The notes beneath the pieces are model-generated. The model had not been told where the DNA came from and did not search any database. It saw only the letters and a program-made list of their open reading frames with translations. A stretch of 64,000 bases of DNA from Marisa cornuarietis (Eukaryota > Mollusca > Gastropoda > Architaenioglossa > Ampullariidae), in contig SMMW01000559.1 in the NCBI GenBank assembly GCA_004794655.1, forward strand, positions 1,860,001-1,924,000, read 5' to 3'. Positions 23,201 to 33,788 of the stretch are shown here, piece by piece. Both the position numbers and the translations under genes were made by a program. The stretch's first letter is position 1, and the number at the start of each line of letters is the position of its first letter.

Positions 23201-26200
23201 CAAATATCAAGGGTTACTATTTGAGCAAAGAGTACTGACATGTTGGACTGTTCGTAGCGGCGTTGTTAGGACGAGACGTAAGATATTAGATCATCTCACG
23301 GCATTGCGTTCAGTTATATAGAGATCTACACTTATATGTACGGCGAGAAAATGTGGTCGCACTGATTATCTTTCGTCAGGTCAAATAGCCCCGTGAGACT
23401 ACCATCCATTGACAAGCCTAAAAAGAACGAATACCAGCGGTCGCAGCAGCATTACCAATTCAAGTCCTCCTCGCTGCTACATCAACCCACGAACTCTCTC
23501 GACGACTCGCGCTTTGGGGAGGTTCCGGCAGGGTCCTCATCCGTGGTTCGCAAGCAGGATAACCTTCAGGATCTATCGGAGCAGACCGCTCGTCTAACTT
23601 GCGATCAGGACTGGACCGTCTCCGGCGACAGGGACAAGGGAAAGGAACCTTCCGATGACCCGATCCACGGGGCACTGCACACAGGGCGAAAGATTATGAG
23701 CCGACTGGATATCAACAGTGAAAACCATACCAAGGTGCGGCGGTTCTGGAACAACGTGAGCAGGATCCCAGTGAAAAGATGCAGCGATGATAAACTTTCG
23801 CAGGTGGAGACCGACAAAGCGGGAAGAGAAAGAGAAGGAGGAGAAGACGAGAAGAAGATCATCAAAAGCGAGGCTGTGCCCACACCTGCGCCGGAACGAG
23901 GTCAATGCGTCATGGACAAAGTCTTGCCGCACAGACAAGCCAGCAGGCTGTCGCCTGACCCAACCCTGCTGGAGCCCTTTGCCGGCACTACTGCGTCGTC
24001 CTCCTCCCCCAAGATCAACGCCAAGTCGGCCAAGGACTCAATCACCGATCGCGAGACCCACTCCTCCCTGAGATTAGGGCGGTTGGAGGCAAGCGACAGC
24101 ACGGAGAGGCCAAAGCACCGGCGCTATCTTATGTCTGACAATGCCGACGAGGAGCTGGTGCAGAGGCTGAAGAGAAAGATCTTCGCTTCCAAGATCGACA
24201 GAAGCAGCAGCAGGAGCAACAACAGAATAAAATTCCCGACGTCGACAGTGTCACCTCGGAGGCAGAGCTGGTTGTCGGAACCAAAAGCAGAGACGTCTCA
24301 CGACCCTTCGCTCAATGCCAAGATCCCACCTAGCGCCATAGGAGCCGTTCCTGAGGACGAAAAGCGCGACGCCAAGGCGACCAGACCTGCCCGTCTCAGG
24401 ACCGAGCACATTGAGCGTTCAGAAGGTAAGGAATCGAGAAGCTCCACGCTCCAATCTCTCCAAGAGAAGACAACGCTTGTGAAAAGGTCTTCTGCCGTGT
24501 CTACCGAGAGACACTCAGCAAAGGAAGCTGTTCGGGACACGGGACCTCTCGCATTGACTATGGAGAGCGACATTGAAAGGAGCAAGAAGAGGTCAGCGGA
24601 GGCTGGGGAGGGTAGTCTGTTGAAAGGCTCCCTTGACGCTGGGGAGCGTCTAGCCAGACTAAGACGGCGTCTAGAGCATTCTCTGGAGTATCTCAAGCAG
24701 CAACAGGTGGAGGATAAGAAAGTTGTCAGCGACAGGGAAGAGGTCATGGCCAAGGAGACCAAGGAGGAGCTGATGCCTCTTCCACAGAGGGAGCCATCAT
24801 TGCTTCGCGAAGACGTCCTGAAACTGGAAACTCCGGCTGTTAAAATGGTGGACAACAATTTCGTAAGCCTCTTTCCCGCTAAGACTGTTGTTGCAGAAGA
24901 AAAGGTGTGCGAGTTAGAAGGCAATACTAATGCTGTGTTACTCCCTCTGTCCAAACCCGACAATCCCACGAAACTAGAAGGGAAACTGTCTAGAAGTGCT
25001 CCACAAAAACGATCTTCGCATCGTCTCGGAGAAACCTTTCCATCTACAGATGCTAAAGCTGTGAATGCTTCGCCAGAAACGGAAACTATGACTGTGTCTT
25101 CTGTCTCACAGCGGTGGGAAGATCCACAGCATCACAGCAGGGGCAGACAAATGGAGGAGAAATTCCTGCCATCGGAACCCAGTGATATCGATAAGAAAAA
25201 ACCGGATGACTTCCCGCCGGTGGTCAATGCAGACGACAGCAAAGTTCGGGACCAGACTTTTACAAGTGAGATACACACCTCCAAAAGTGTGAGAAACAAT
25301 TTGCAGACAGAACTCGGCATCAGCCCTGACATATCGGAACCTGCGAAATCACAGGCTGGTACTAATTCGTTTAGCCAAGGAGAAATATGTGGCGAAAATG
25401 TCGCAGAAAATGAAAATTTATGGCGACCGCCAAATCGGGAATATAGAGAGAATGTGTTACCAGCTAAATGTGCTTCGTTGGGCTTAAGCAAAACTCTTGT
25501 CTCTAATGAAAAATATGAAAAACGAAAAAAGCGAAGAGAAGCGATGAAGCTGAAAAACAAAGAGAATCAGGACTTGTCCAAAAGTGAACGCAACCAGTCA
25601 GACGTAAGTAATGCCGACAGTGTCTTTTGTCAGCCAACCAATGACGTGGACTCGAATGGCGAGACCAAAAGTGTGCAAGAAGAAGGCAAGGACGCAGCTA
25701 AAACTTGGTCAAATGAACAAAATCCCCCTGCTCAAGAAAATCAGGTGAAGAACGACAGTCTGGAAGAAACCAATGTACTATGCTCCCCTCAGAGTGAAGA
25801 ACAGACCCCCATGAAAGAGATTACAAAGACACCAAGCAAAGACAGCTCACCTTCTTCTAAAGCTAGTCATTTCCAACCGGACGGCACGCGGGCACCTTCT
25901 GAGCTCAGTACCAACAGCTTATTCACATCCAAACGTATCCTGCATCATCCGAGTCAACAGGAACAGGAGGGCATCAAGTGGGTCGACAGTACATTTCACC
26001 ACTTCACAGCTGACCATAAACATGTCCTGGATGAGCCCAATGGCTCACGGGACTACGTGGACTGGAAGCGTGGAGGGGAAATCACTATCCGTCGTCGTGT
26101 GCGCTGGCGCCGTCTGGCGGAAAAGCAACACATGGAGGGTCTTTCTCTAAAGATTCCACCTCCAGTGCCCCCTAAAACCTGCCGCCCTGTGGCCAGCAGC

Positions 26201-26851
26201 CTGAATGACACTGCATCAGAAAGCCTGCTGCCATTTTCTGTGGAGAGGCCTCCTCAACTTCATGAGCCAGCTGAGAGCATGCCCGAGGTTCTCCTCGTGA
26301 AGCCATCTGTGGCCACCGAAACAGAAGGTAACCTAAAGGAAGAGAACGAAAAACCTTCCCCAGCCGAAGTTGAGCCTCCGCCGCTCCTAGGAGTTGCGAC
26401 CTTCAAACCGCCAAAGCCACCCAAACCACAAGTGTCTCCAAAGCCAGCTAAAGGGACATATATCAGCACCCTAAACAACACCAATGCAGCTGGAGAAAGT
26501 GGTGAGTTGAAGGGAGGGGCCGACAGGGCAGAGATCTGTGAGGAGAAATCCCTCAGCCCTAGGGAAGCTTTCTCCATCTTCAATGCTAATGCAAAACAGC
26601 GGGCAGCAGAGGTGAACAAAGCTTCAGTGGAGATCAACATCGCAGCCAAACCCATCATCCAGCTGTCTGAGAGAGACGCTAATGGGGAAGGAGCTGCCCA
26701 AAAGACTAGTTGCCACACCTTCAAGGAGACCTTGCAGAAGTTTCAGAAGCACATCTGTGAAGGTGAAAAGCCACCCAGCCCGGAACATGTTGGCAAGGCA
26801 AAGAGTAACTTGGGCACAAGCACCAAGTTTGAACTTGAAGGAAAATCTTGA
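18890..26851 (+). CDS. Uncharacterised 1,382-aa protein, seven-exon gene
   Basis: I do not recognise this family. Seven exons join with consistent phase: 18890-18907, 19685-19776, 20770-21043, 21852-21891, 22593-22635, 22867-23076 and 23380-26851. The N-terminal 250 residues look ordered: an acidic helix (QDDALEILLDYVYLMQEAAN), a PKFGFREPR stretch, a hydrophobic Trp/Leu segment at about residues 60-85 that could span a membrane, and a conserved-looking GTFGPYEMVAGHDELFYKYR region. The final 3.5-kb exon encodes about 1,150 mostly charged, disordered residues with a short predicted coiled coil near 24640-24780 (ARLRRRLEHSLEYLKQQQVE). Toward the end come an Arg-rich patch (RRRVRWRRLAEK) and SH3-ligand-like PPPVPPKT and PPKPPKPQVSPKP. 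This suggests a scaffold or adaptor, possibly membrane-linked; that is inference. TATA box upstream, AATAAA at 27166. Confidence 0.72.
19685..19776 (+). CDS. Novel gene exon 2
   Basis: The acceptor is gttctcag and the donor gtgagt. It encodes 30 residues of helical character (KQDDALEILLDYVYLMQEAA) and leaves two bases that pair with the first G of exon 3. Confidence 0.68.
19908..19957. repeat. TG microsatellite
   Basis: About 25 TG units in an almost pure run, in intron 2 of the novel gene. Confidence 0.95.
20191..20270. repeat. Long TG microsatellite
   Basis: About 40 TG units with slight interruptions at the right end, followed by a short AG run. Confidence 0.95.
20370..20769. repeat. Degenerate minisatellite, about 32-bp units
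   Basis: Variants of a unit like AGTGATCACACTAGTTAGCT, followed by CACGTGAAGTAC-type sequence, recur about every 30-45 bases (for example near 20443, 20475, 20507, 20587 and 20621). Copies are strongly diverged. The last unit supplies the accacacag acceptor of exon 3. Confidence 0.65.
20770..21043 (+). CDS. Novel gene exon 3 (hydrophobic segment)
   Basis: It is open for 91 codons after completing a split Leu codon and ends in phase 0 at a gtacgc donor. It encodes PPVDIDTFLSDPLSQPKFGF, a hydrophobic stretch with several Trp and Leu near 20870-20945, then EAERHHLYMVNSRPVFPRSL. A 102-nt in-phase intron at 20846-20947 is an alternative that would remove the hydrophobic part. Confidence 0.62.
21270..21830 (-). 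mobile_element. LINE 3' fragment, antisense, in intron 3 of the novel gene
   Basis: On the minus strand this matches the last part of the LINE at 48340-48990: the KYLG region, the DTW-type thumb segment and the FGHV tail are recognisable but broken by stops and frameshifts. It is a 5'-truncated, decayed copy of the same or a sister family. Boundaries are approximate. Confidence 0.75.
21852..21891 (+). CDS. Novel gene exon 4
   Basis: A 40-nt exon between a tacacag acceptor and a gtaagt donor. It encodes VYKSRLAAKDRFI plus the first base of a Pro codon, which the next exon completes with CC. Confidence 0.65.
22593..22635 (+). CDS. Novel gene exon 5
   Basis: A 43-nt exon between a strong tttgtttag acceptor and a gtaagt donor. 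It encodes DSEGTFGPYEMVA. Phases fit both neighbours. Confidence 0.7.
22867..23076 (+). CDS. Novel gene exon 6
   Basis: It encodes HDELFYKYRSVPRELWRFPD and on to LNLLNRQ, ending two bases into an Arg codon at a gtgtgt donor. The acceptor (gcataccag) has only a TG-rich tract before it, so its exact position is a little uncertain. Confidence 0.72.
23380..26851 (+). CDS. Novel gene exon 7 (large terminal exon)
   Basis: The acceptor is tttcgtcag. The first G completes an Arg codon, after which 1,156 codons run open to TGA at 26849-26851. Length alone makes this certain coding sequence. The composition is rich in Lys, Glu, Ser and Pro. It holds a short coiled coil near 24640-24780 and proline motifs near 26150-26460. 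Confidence 0.92.
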
Positions 26852-27165
26852 ATGTTTTTTTTAAATGCTACTTGCTGTATAAAGCAGGATCCAGATGTGG
26901 CCTCATATTTCATCTGCTTTTCAGCCTTGCATCTGAAGTGTGCTTGAGCCAGGATGAGTCATTAGAAAATCACTTTTCAGATGTCAGAGCCATACAGAAA
27001 TGTTGAGAAGCATGGGTGTCAAATCTGTAACTGCACATAAACTTCCAATGACAAGATTGCTTGAACAGAAAGTAGTTGTCTTTGTAGTTTAAATCTTGTC
27101 AGTTAACATTAGCAACTATACATCTTTAGATACTGGGGATTTCTTATAATATACGCAACAGACGC

Positions 27166-27171
27166 AATAAA
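27166..27171 (+). terminator. Polyadenylation signal AATAAA
   Basis: AATAAA lies about 315 bp after the stop of the novel gene and is the first canonical hexamer downstream on that strand. Confidence 0.55.
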
Positions 27172-30100
27172 ACAGGTAACACTGCAGGTTTTGTATTTTG
27201 TTTCAGTCACCTACACATAGCATTTTAGATCATTAACTTGTCATTAGTGGCATATTTCACATTTCATTAATGAAACTATGCTGAGGTGTTGGGTTCGATA
27301 TACTTGATAGCACTGTTACATGCATGCTTACTGTAATTGCATATCAATGCCCCATTTACCAAATATTCTCTACCTTTGATGCTCAAAGCATCAATGTCTT
27401 TTTCAGATCATCTTTGACATAAATATTAAAACTTGTTGTGGTATTTCATGTTTCTTGTAATTTTTGTGCTTGTTCACACACGTCAGATGTCATCATGTTT
27501 CAGCTTGTTCGTTATCCTCAAAGCCCAATATCTCAATTCCATTTTTGAATAGTTTTGGATTTTGCATATTTTTTCCCTTGGTAGCCACTCCATTATTCTG
27601 GAATACTTTCAGATCTTTCTATGTCTCACCACTGTCATTATTATTATCACTTTTCTGTCCATGGTTACCATGACAACACAGACAGATGGACAATGACAAT
27701 GGACTAAAGGTAAATCAGAAGAGCTCATGAAAGTGTGTGCACATGCACAAGAATGTACACAGCAAAAGAGTCATATGTACACTTCACAAGAGTTCTGTAA
27801 AGTTTTAATAACAGTGAATATTTGGCTTAATACAGAAGAAACAGTTTACAAAGACTTGGCAAAGATCCACACAAAAAATAAAAAGGCAGGCTTTTAGCCT
27901 AAAATAAATAAATATACTGAAATGATACCAATCTGGAATTTAAGAAATAAAAATAAATATTTGAAACAAAAGCAGTGTTCACTTTACTGAGTATCAAATG
28001 CTTCACATTGCACTGCAAAACACAATGACATGAAACATTCCACTGGCAGGAGTCTTATGTCCCCTGGTGCAGATCACAGAATTCCAATGGGATATAGATG
28101 GTTCATGGTGTCAGTGGTGACAATAGCCCAAGACCTTTTCCCTGTTTGTAAATCCTGCCCCCCACTCCTTGGTTTCCAGATCTTCATTGATGGTGTCCTC
28201 TTATCTATGGTCCCATCATCAATCACCTTTTACTCAGACATCCATAATGTTATGCATCTGCCAGTTTACATCATGATCACAATTTTCTTTTACTCTTTGT
28301 GGACATAAAAAAATCTTTTACATGTACTTATTATTCCCAGCAGATTTTCAATTATCAACAGAATAAAGTGAGAGTACGTTTTTAAATAAGAGTACACAAG
28401 TACAGATAAAAAAAACAACTTGGACTGATGTCAATACCATAAGCAGGTTTTAAGTGGCATTGAAAATTTTACCAGCATCTCACCAAATGCATGTGTGCAT
28501 GTGTGTCACAACTTCTAAATCAGAGTATTTCCACTGTCATGGCGGTGACTGGACACTTAATCCCCCGACAGTTAATCCTTTAGACATTTAATCCCTAGCC
28601 ACTTAATCCCCAGACCTCAAAATTGCCCCCAAATCGCGACACAACACTCAAAACTGCTATTTAGTCTTGAAATATAATCGTAAGAGAAATGTGTCTCATG
28701 GTAACTCTAATGAGACGTAACAATCGCCCCAATTAGGGTACCTCCGATCATTAGCTTACCTGTCATTTTAATTAACAACACTTTTCATATTATATTGTTG
28801 AAGAACATTGACTTTAATAGCTCACATGAACTTTAACTAATGTTATAGATGTTGAAGTTAAGTATTATTTTAATTGTCACACTTATTTTGATGTTTACAT
28901 TAAAATAATTATTTGAATTTGAATTAAATTTTTTATTCACTTCATAATTTTTGAGTTGAAATTTAATTTTGAGGATTAAGTGTCTGGGATTCCTCATGGC
29001 AATATCTATGTTAATATTCATTCATGGTCTAATGTTTTAGTGTGTAAATAATTTATCTATGACACTCTTCTTTTATATATATGTTTTTATAGTTCATATA
29101 TCATCTATATTTTATTAATGGTTCTGCAAAATACAAACAGTAAATATGCACGTATAACATACCTTAATATAAGTTGAAGGCCACATAATAGCAAGTTAAT
29201 GACTAGACTTGAGACAAGCATACTGATCACTTTCCACCATTTACACACAAAATTATCAGTAATATTCTTACACTTAAACACACACACATGCCCTTGACAC
29301 AGTCATTAAATTCTTTCTGTAAATGCAATCAAAAGTGCATATCACTAATACCATAACACAGAAAATTAGGAACTGTTCTAAACAATACATAAAAAACTCC
29401 ACCATATTTTAGTACATGGCATGCATTAAAACTCTTGCTTACACGCTGCTTCAGGAATGTGGAAGGAAAGGCATGAGTGTGTGTGTTGACAACAGTCCTT
29501 GGTCCATTATACAAATTTATTGTGCAATAACAATGATCATTTGCAACTATTTAATGATTTGTTTCCAAGTGATCTAGATGTAAACTGAAAGCAAACAGTA
29601 CTGTGTAGATGTTGATAAAATTAACTAATTTAGAATTATATATAAGTATTAAGATTACATAAAATTCATTTTTTAAATAAAGATTTTTCCTACTCATTAA
29701 CAAGCTAGGACTGTTAAATAAGCATACATGGGTGAGCATGAATTGCAAGTGCGAGAAATCAAATGTGGATCTTTACTAAAATGTGTGATTAATGTAAAAA
29801 AGAACAAAATATGGATTGCAACAAAAAGGAAATAAATTATGTGGTAAATTATATTATGGCCTTCAATAATGCAGGGATGCCAGCACACCTTTCAGCCCAC
29901 TTGTACAATGAACAATGGAATGTCTTGAAGCCATGCACAAATACTGTTTATGCATAAATATGCATACTGGAATGACCTAAATGGCTATGAGCATCTTCCT
30001 TTTTCTCTTTACAAAATTAAATACAAACAGGATTTCATCTTAAACAAAAGGAATCTGGCGCATGTTTCCTTTCGGGAAAAGTCTTCGTGAAAAATATTTA

Positions 30101-31860
30101 TATAAGGCACTTTGAACTCTGGAGACATGAAAAAGGCAGAAAATGTCATGCAATGCCCATAGAAATCCAATGTAAGTTTCAAATGTCCCAACTCTCTTGG
30201 TTTCTTTTCTTTTTGGAAAACGCACAAAAGGCTCAGCACAACTGTCAATGATGAAGTGGACACCCTGCCTAACCTTAGGCAATTGACTCTACAGACAAGA
30301 TGACAGTCTTCAAATAGCAGAACATTGATTACTGATGATACATCAACATGAAAGCACATGTACAATGCATGCATGCACATACAACCACAAACGCACATGC
30401 ATGTCATGCTGTCATGAACTTCAAGCTGCATCAAGTTTGACAATTTTGGTGGTGACAGTTATGCATTAGGTGTTCTATGTCAAGATATCTCTGTGTACGT
30501 AAAAGCAAATACCAGCAACAACAGGAGTCCAACAATATTCCACTTTATCAGAAACTTTGTGGAAGAAAAAAAAATCATGCATAGCTGTTGATATTCTCTA
30601 ATACTTTGTAATACCACGAACTTGTATACACATTCATGGTAATACTGACACTCAAATAAAAATATTCAGCTACTGTCAGTGCCAGGTTATGCTGATTTAT
30701 GTCGTAACCTTAAAACATTTGGCAAGGTACCTAAACCAATGATGATTCACAATCCTGTTTCTAATAACAGTCAGTAATACTCCAGCTTGTGGCAAAAGAA
30801 AAAGAAATATCAATCATCTCATTAAAATTCCTCTATATGTTTGCATTATTCCCCACACCCTCCTCCATTTCAACATAAGGCTGCAAGATAAACACCAGTC
30901 ATAAACTCCATCTGCACATTTTAAAAACTCTGGTAAAAAAAAAAAGTAGAGTCGTCAACTGCTGAAAAGCTGAACATCTGGACAGAAGGTGGTTGCAATC
31001 AGGTCAATACAACATGTGAACAGTCTGCAATCACTGGTATTAATATAGGATTTATTTTAAAAGTATTCTTGTCTAAAACTTAGCACTGATACCAGCATAT
31101 TATTACTGGAAAAGGTGAAAGGACTGAGTTTGAATTTAAATGAAGATCTAAAATGTTGAACTTCTGCCAACAATTCTCTTTTGCTGGTATCATTTTACAA
31201 CAGCTTGAAGGTTTTGCCATGCTTATTCGTTTCCTTTTCAAGACATAACGAACAGATTAATCAATAACAAAGGGACTATGAACGCTTACCACAAGAAACA
31301 AATAGTTTTAAAACTTAAATGGAGGGGAGAGAATAACCGTAAAAGAACATTATGCTGTCCCTTCCTCCCTAAACATCTTTATCAGGACTTTACCTCACAC
31401 CTGTTTCAAATAATACTGGTCAACACTGAAATTATTATGGACTTAAAAAGGTTCTAATTTGTAGTATCTTGGTGTGCCGAACACGAACATGACCATGAAA
31501 AGTTTTTATTGGCTCTTGTTTTGAAGATATTTGATATTCATTTTCTATGTTTCACAGTGTAAATTTATCCAGCAGGACTGTAACAACATCCTAAATAAGC
31601 CTAGAATGATATAATATTGCATCACATTGCATAACACCATCGTGCACACATCATTCAGAGTTTATTGCATCATTTTCTGATCGAATGCACTACTCCTGCC
31701 AGGCACCTCCTGAAGTAAGCTAACATCAGCAATGTACTATATAAAGCCCAGTCAGAAAGGTTGAGCAATTAAAATATTTCAGACTTTGTGAGATACAGTT
31801 AAAGCTACTGTTACATAAGACTGTTATTATTTATCCATTTAGTTACAATATAGAACACTA
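27172..31860. other. AT-rich intergenic DNA
   Basis: No gene is supported. The region is AT-rich with short chance frames and many AATAAA-like strings. A MULE-derived element sits at 28544-28993. Confidence 0.55.
28544..28993. mobile_element. MULE-derived non-autonomous element, copy A
   Basis: It begins GGTGACTGGACACTTAATCC, continues with several more ACTTAATCCCC-type units, and ends with the inverse GGATTAAGTGTCTGGGATTC. A 7-bp direct repeat TCATGGC flanks it (28537-28543 and 28994-29000). The interior shares two stretches (CAACACTCAAAACTGCTATT near 28642 and CCTCCGATCATTAGCTTACC near 28741) with copies B and C respectively. It carries no coding sequence. Confidence 0.8.
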
Positions 31861-33480
31861 ATGCCTCGAAAGTGAGTTAATACCGTGGACAATTTTTGCT
31901 ATATTTGTGGAGAAGTAACATTTGCCAACCAGAAGAAAAGTATCACTTCTCAAGTCAAGAAAGCATATCATCTTTACTTCGGATGCAAGATTGGCCACCA
32001 AGACAAGCCTTGGGCCCCGCATATATGCTGTGCTACATGTGCAACAGAGCTTTCACATAGTCCCCCTAGTGTAGAGTGAGCCAAGCAACCACATTGTTAC
32101 TTCTGCTTGGTTCCTCCTCTTTCCGGCAGGGTAAAGCAAAAGAAGTTGAGAATCGTTTACTCCAACTTTCCGTCTGCATTGAGACCAGTTCCACATGGTG
32201 AGGAACTTACTATTCCAGAACCTCCAGCAGAATATTCTCTTGATTTAGCTGATGAGGACAGGGTGAGCCGACCTGTTCTTCTCCTGGTCAGTCAGCATGC
32301 AGTGATCCAGATTTTCACTGTGGTGCACCATCAACCCCACACAGAATAACACAGGAAGAACTAAATGACCTGATTCTTGATTTGGACTTATCCAAGAACA
32401 AGGCATAATTGCCAGGTTCAAGACTAAAATAAAATCTTCTAGAAGATGTCACAATTACTTCATATTGAAAGCGCCACCAGCAGTTGGAGCCTTTCTTTAG
32501 AAAGGAAGATAATCTAGTATTGTGTTCCAATACTGAGGGCCTTATGAATGCCTTAGAAATAATTTATGGCCCACAAGAATGGAGACCATTTTTAGACTCT
32601 TTGAAACTGAGTCTTAAGGCGGTGCTTTGCACAATGGAAACTGTCTTCCATCTATTCCAGTAGTGCATGCTGTCCACATGAAAGAGACGTACGATAACTT
32701 AAAGCATCTACTGAATTCCATTAAGTATAACATGTACAGCTGGCATCTCTGTGGTGATTTGAAGGTAGTTCCCCTTTTAACAGGACTACAGCAGGGATAT
32801 ACAAAATACATTTTTCTTATATAAGTGGGATAGTCAAGCAAGGGAATTGCATTACTTGTGGAAGGAATGTATTCGGAGAAATAAATGTAGCAGTTGGAGA
32901 AAAGAATAACACCCAGCTTTGGTCAAGGCTCACAAGATACTGCTACCACCCTTTCACATCAAACTAGGTTTTATGAAGAACTTTGTAAAAGCAATGGACC
33001 GGACTTCGTCAGCTTTCTGATACCTGCATGAAAAATTCCCTTGACTCAGTGATGCAAAGATTAAAGAGAGAGTTTTTTGTGGGTCCTCAGATCTGAGAGC
33101 TCTCCAAAGATAACTGGTTCAGCAACTTGCTGCAGGGCGACGCGCAACAACCATGGAATGCTTTTCACCTAGTGTCTACAAACTTTCTCGGAATGTTAGG
33201 GCAGAATACTACAAGGAACTAGTAGAAGACATGCTGATGCAGTATAAGAAACTTGGCAGCAAAATGTCTCTAAAGATCCACCTCCTTCATTCCCATCTGG
33301 ATTTCTTTCCTGATAACTGTGGTATGGTTAGTGATGAACATGGCGAAGGTTTTCATCAAGATATCGCAACAATAGAAAAAAAGATAACAGGGAAAATTGT
33401 CCACTACCATGCTGGCTGACTACTGCTGCACACTCCCCAGAGATGCACTGAACACCTGTACAAGAGACAGCCAAAGAAAT
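31861..33480 (+). pseudogene. Broken copy of a single-exon gene with two CxxC pairs, function unknown
   Basis: A decayed intronless reading frame starts near ATG 31861, with an early TGA and several later stops and frameshifts. Recognisable pieces in order are an N-terminal CYIC and CCATC zinc-type region (31897-32045), CYFC near 32098, SNFPSALRPVPHGEEL (32160-32210), KLSLKAVL (32605), HMKETYDNLKHLL (32675), GDLKVVPLL (32755), a long YYKELVEDMLMQYKKLGSKM stretch (33209) and SDEHGEGFHQDIA (33331). To my knowledge related full-length proteins occur as multicopy uncharacterised genes in arthropods, cnidarians and molluscs and behave like mobile or recently spread sequence. I cannot name a function. 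No flanking repeats were identified. Confidence 0.7.
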
Positions 33481-33697
33481 CTTAGATGTACTCTATGACA
33501 ATTGATTACAGGTATTAAACATAGGTCAATTACTATTAGCATGCATTTCGGGATGTACACAATTATTGCAGATTACAAAAAAACCTTGAGCCAATTTTGC
33601 ATTTTGTCATATTTGTGTTGAGCACATATAAATTGATAAGAAATGACTAATTTCATTTCAGTGTAATGATGATCAGGATTATTTTGATATCTCAGTC

Positions 33698-33703
33698 TTT
33701 ATT
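33698..33703 (-). terminator. Polyadenylation signal of the MFSD6-like gene
   Basis: TTTATT on the plus strand reads AATAAA on the minus strand, about 85 bp after the transporter's stop codon. Confidence 0.5.
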
Positions 33704-33788
33704 ATTGAAAAATAATGTCCTTTCTTTTTCTAGCTTTGGAATCTTAAACAAATTTTGTACAACACAAAATGAGATTCTTTGAAATCAG

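Noticed and set aside
24298..26724. Antisense open frames of 140-220 codons opposite the large terminal exon of the novel gene
   Set aside because: They are explained as shadows of a 3.5-kb coding exon on the plus strand.
30009..30443. A 144-codon minus-strand frame in the intergenic region
   Set aside because: Cys/Met-rich start from CA/TG-type repeats, no domain, no splice sites.
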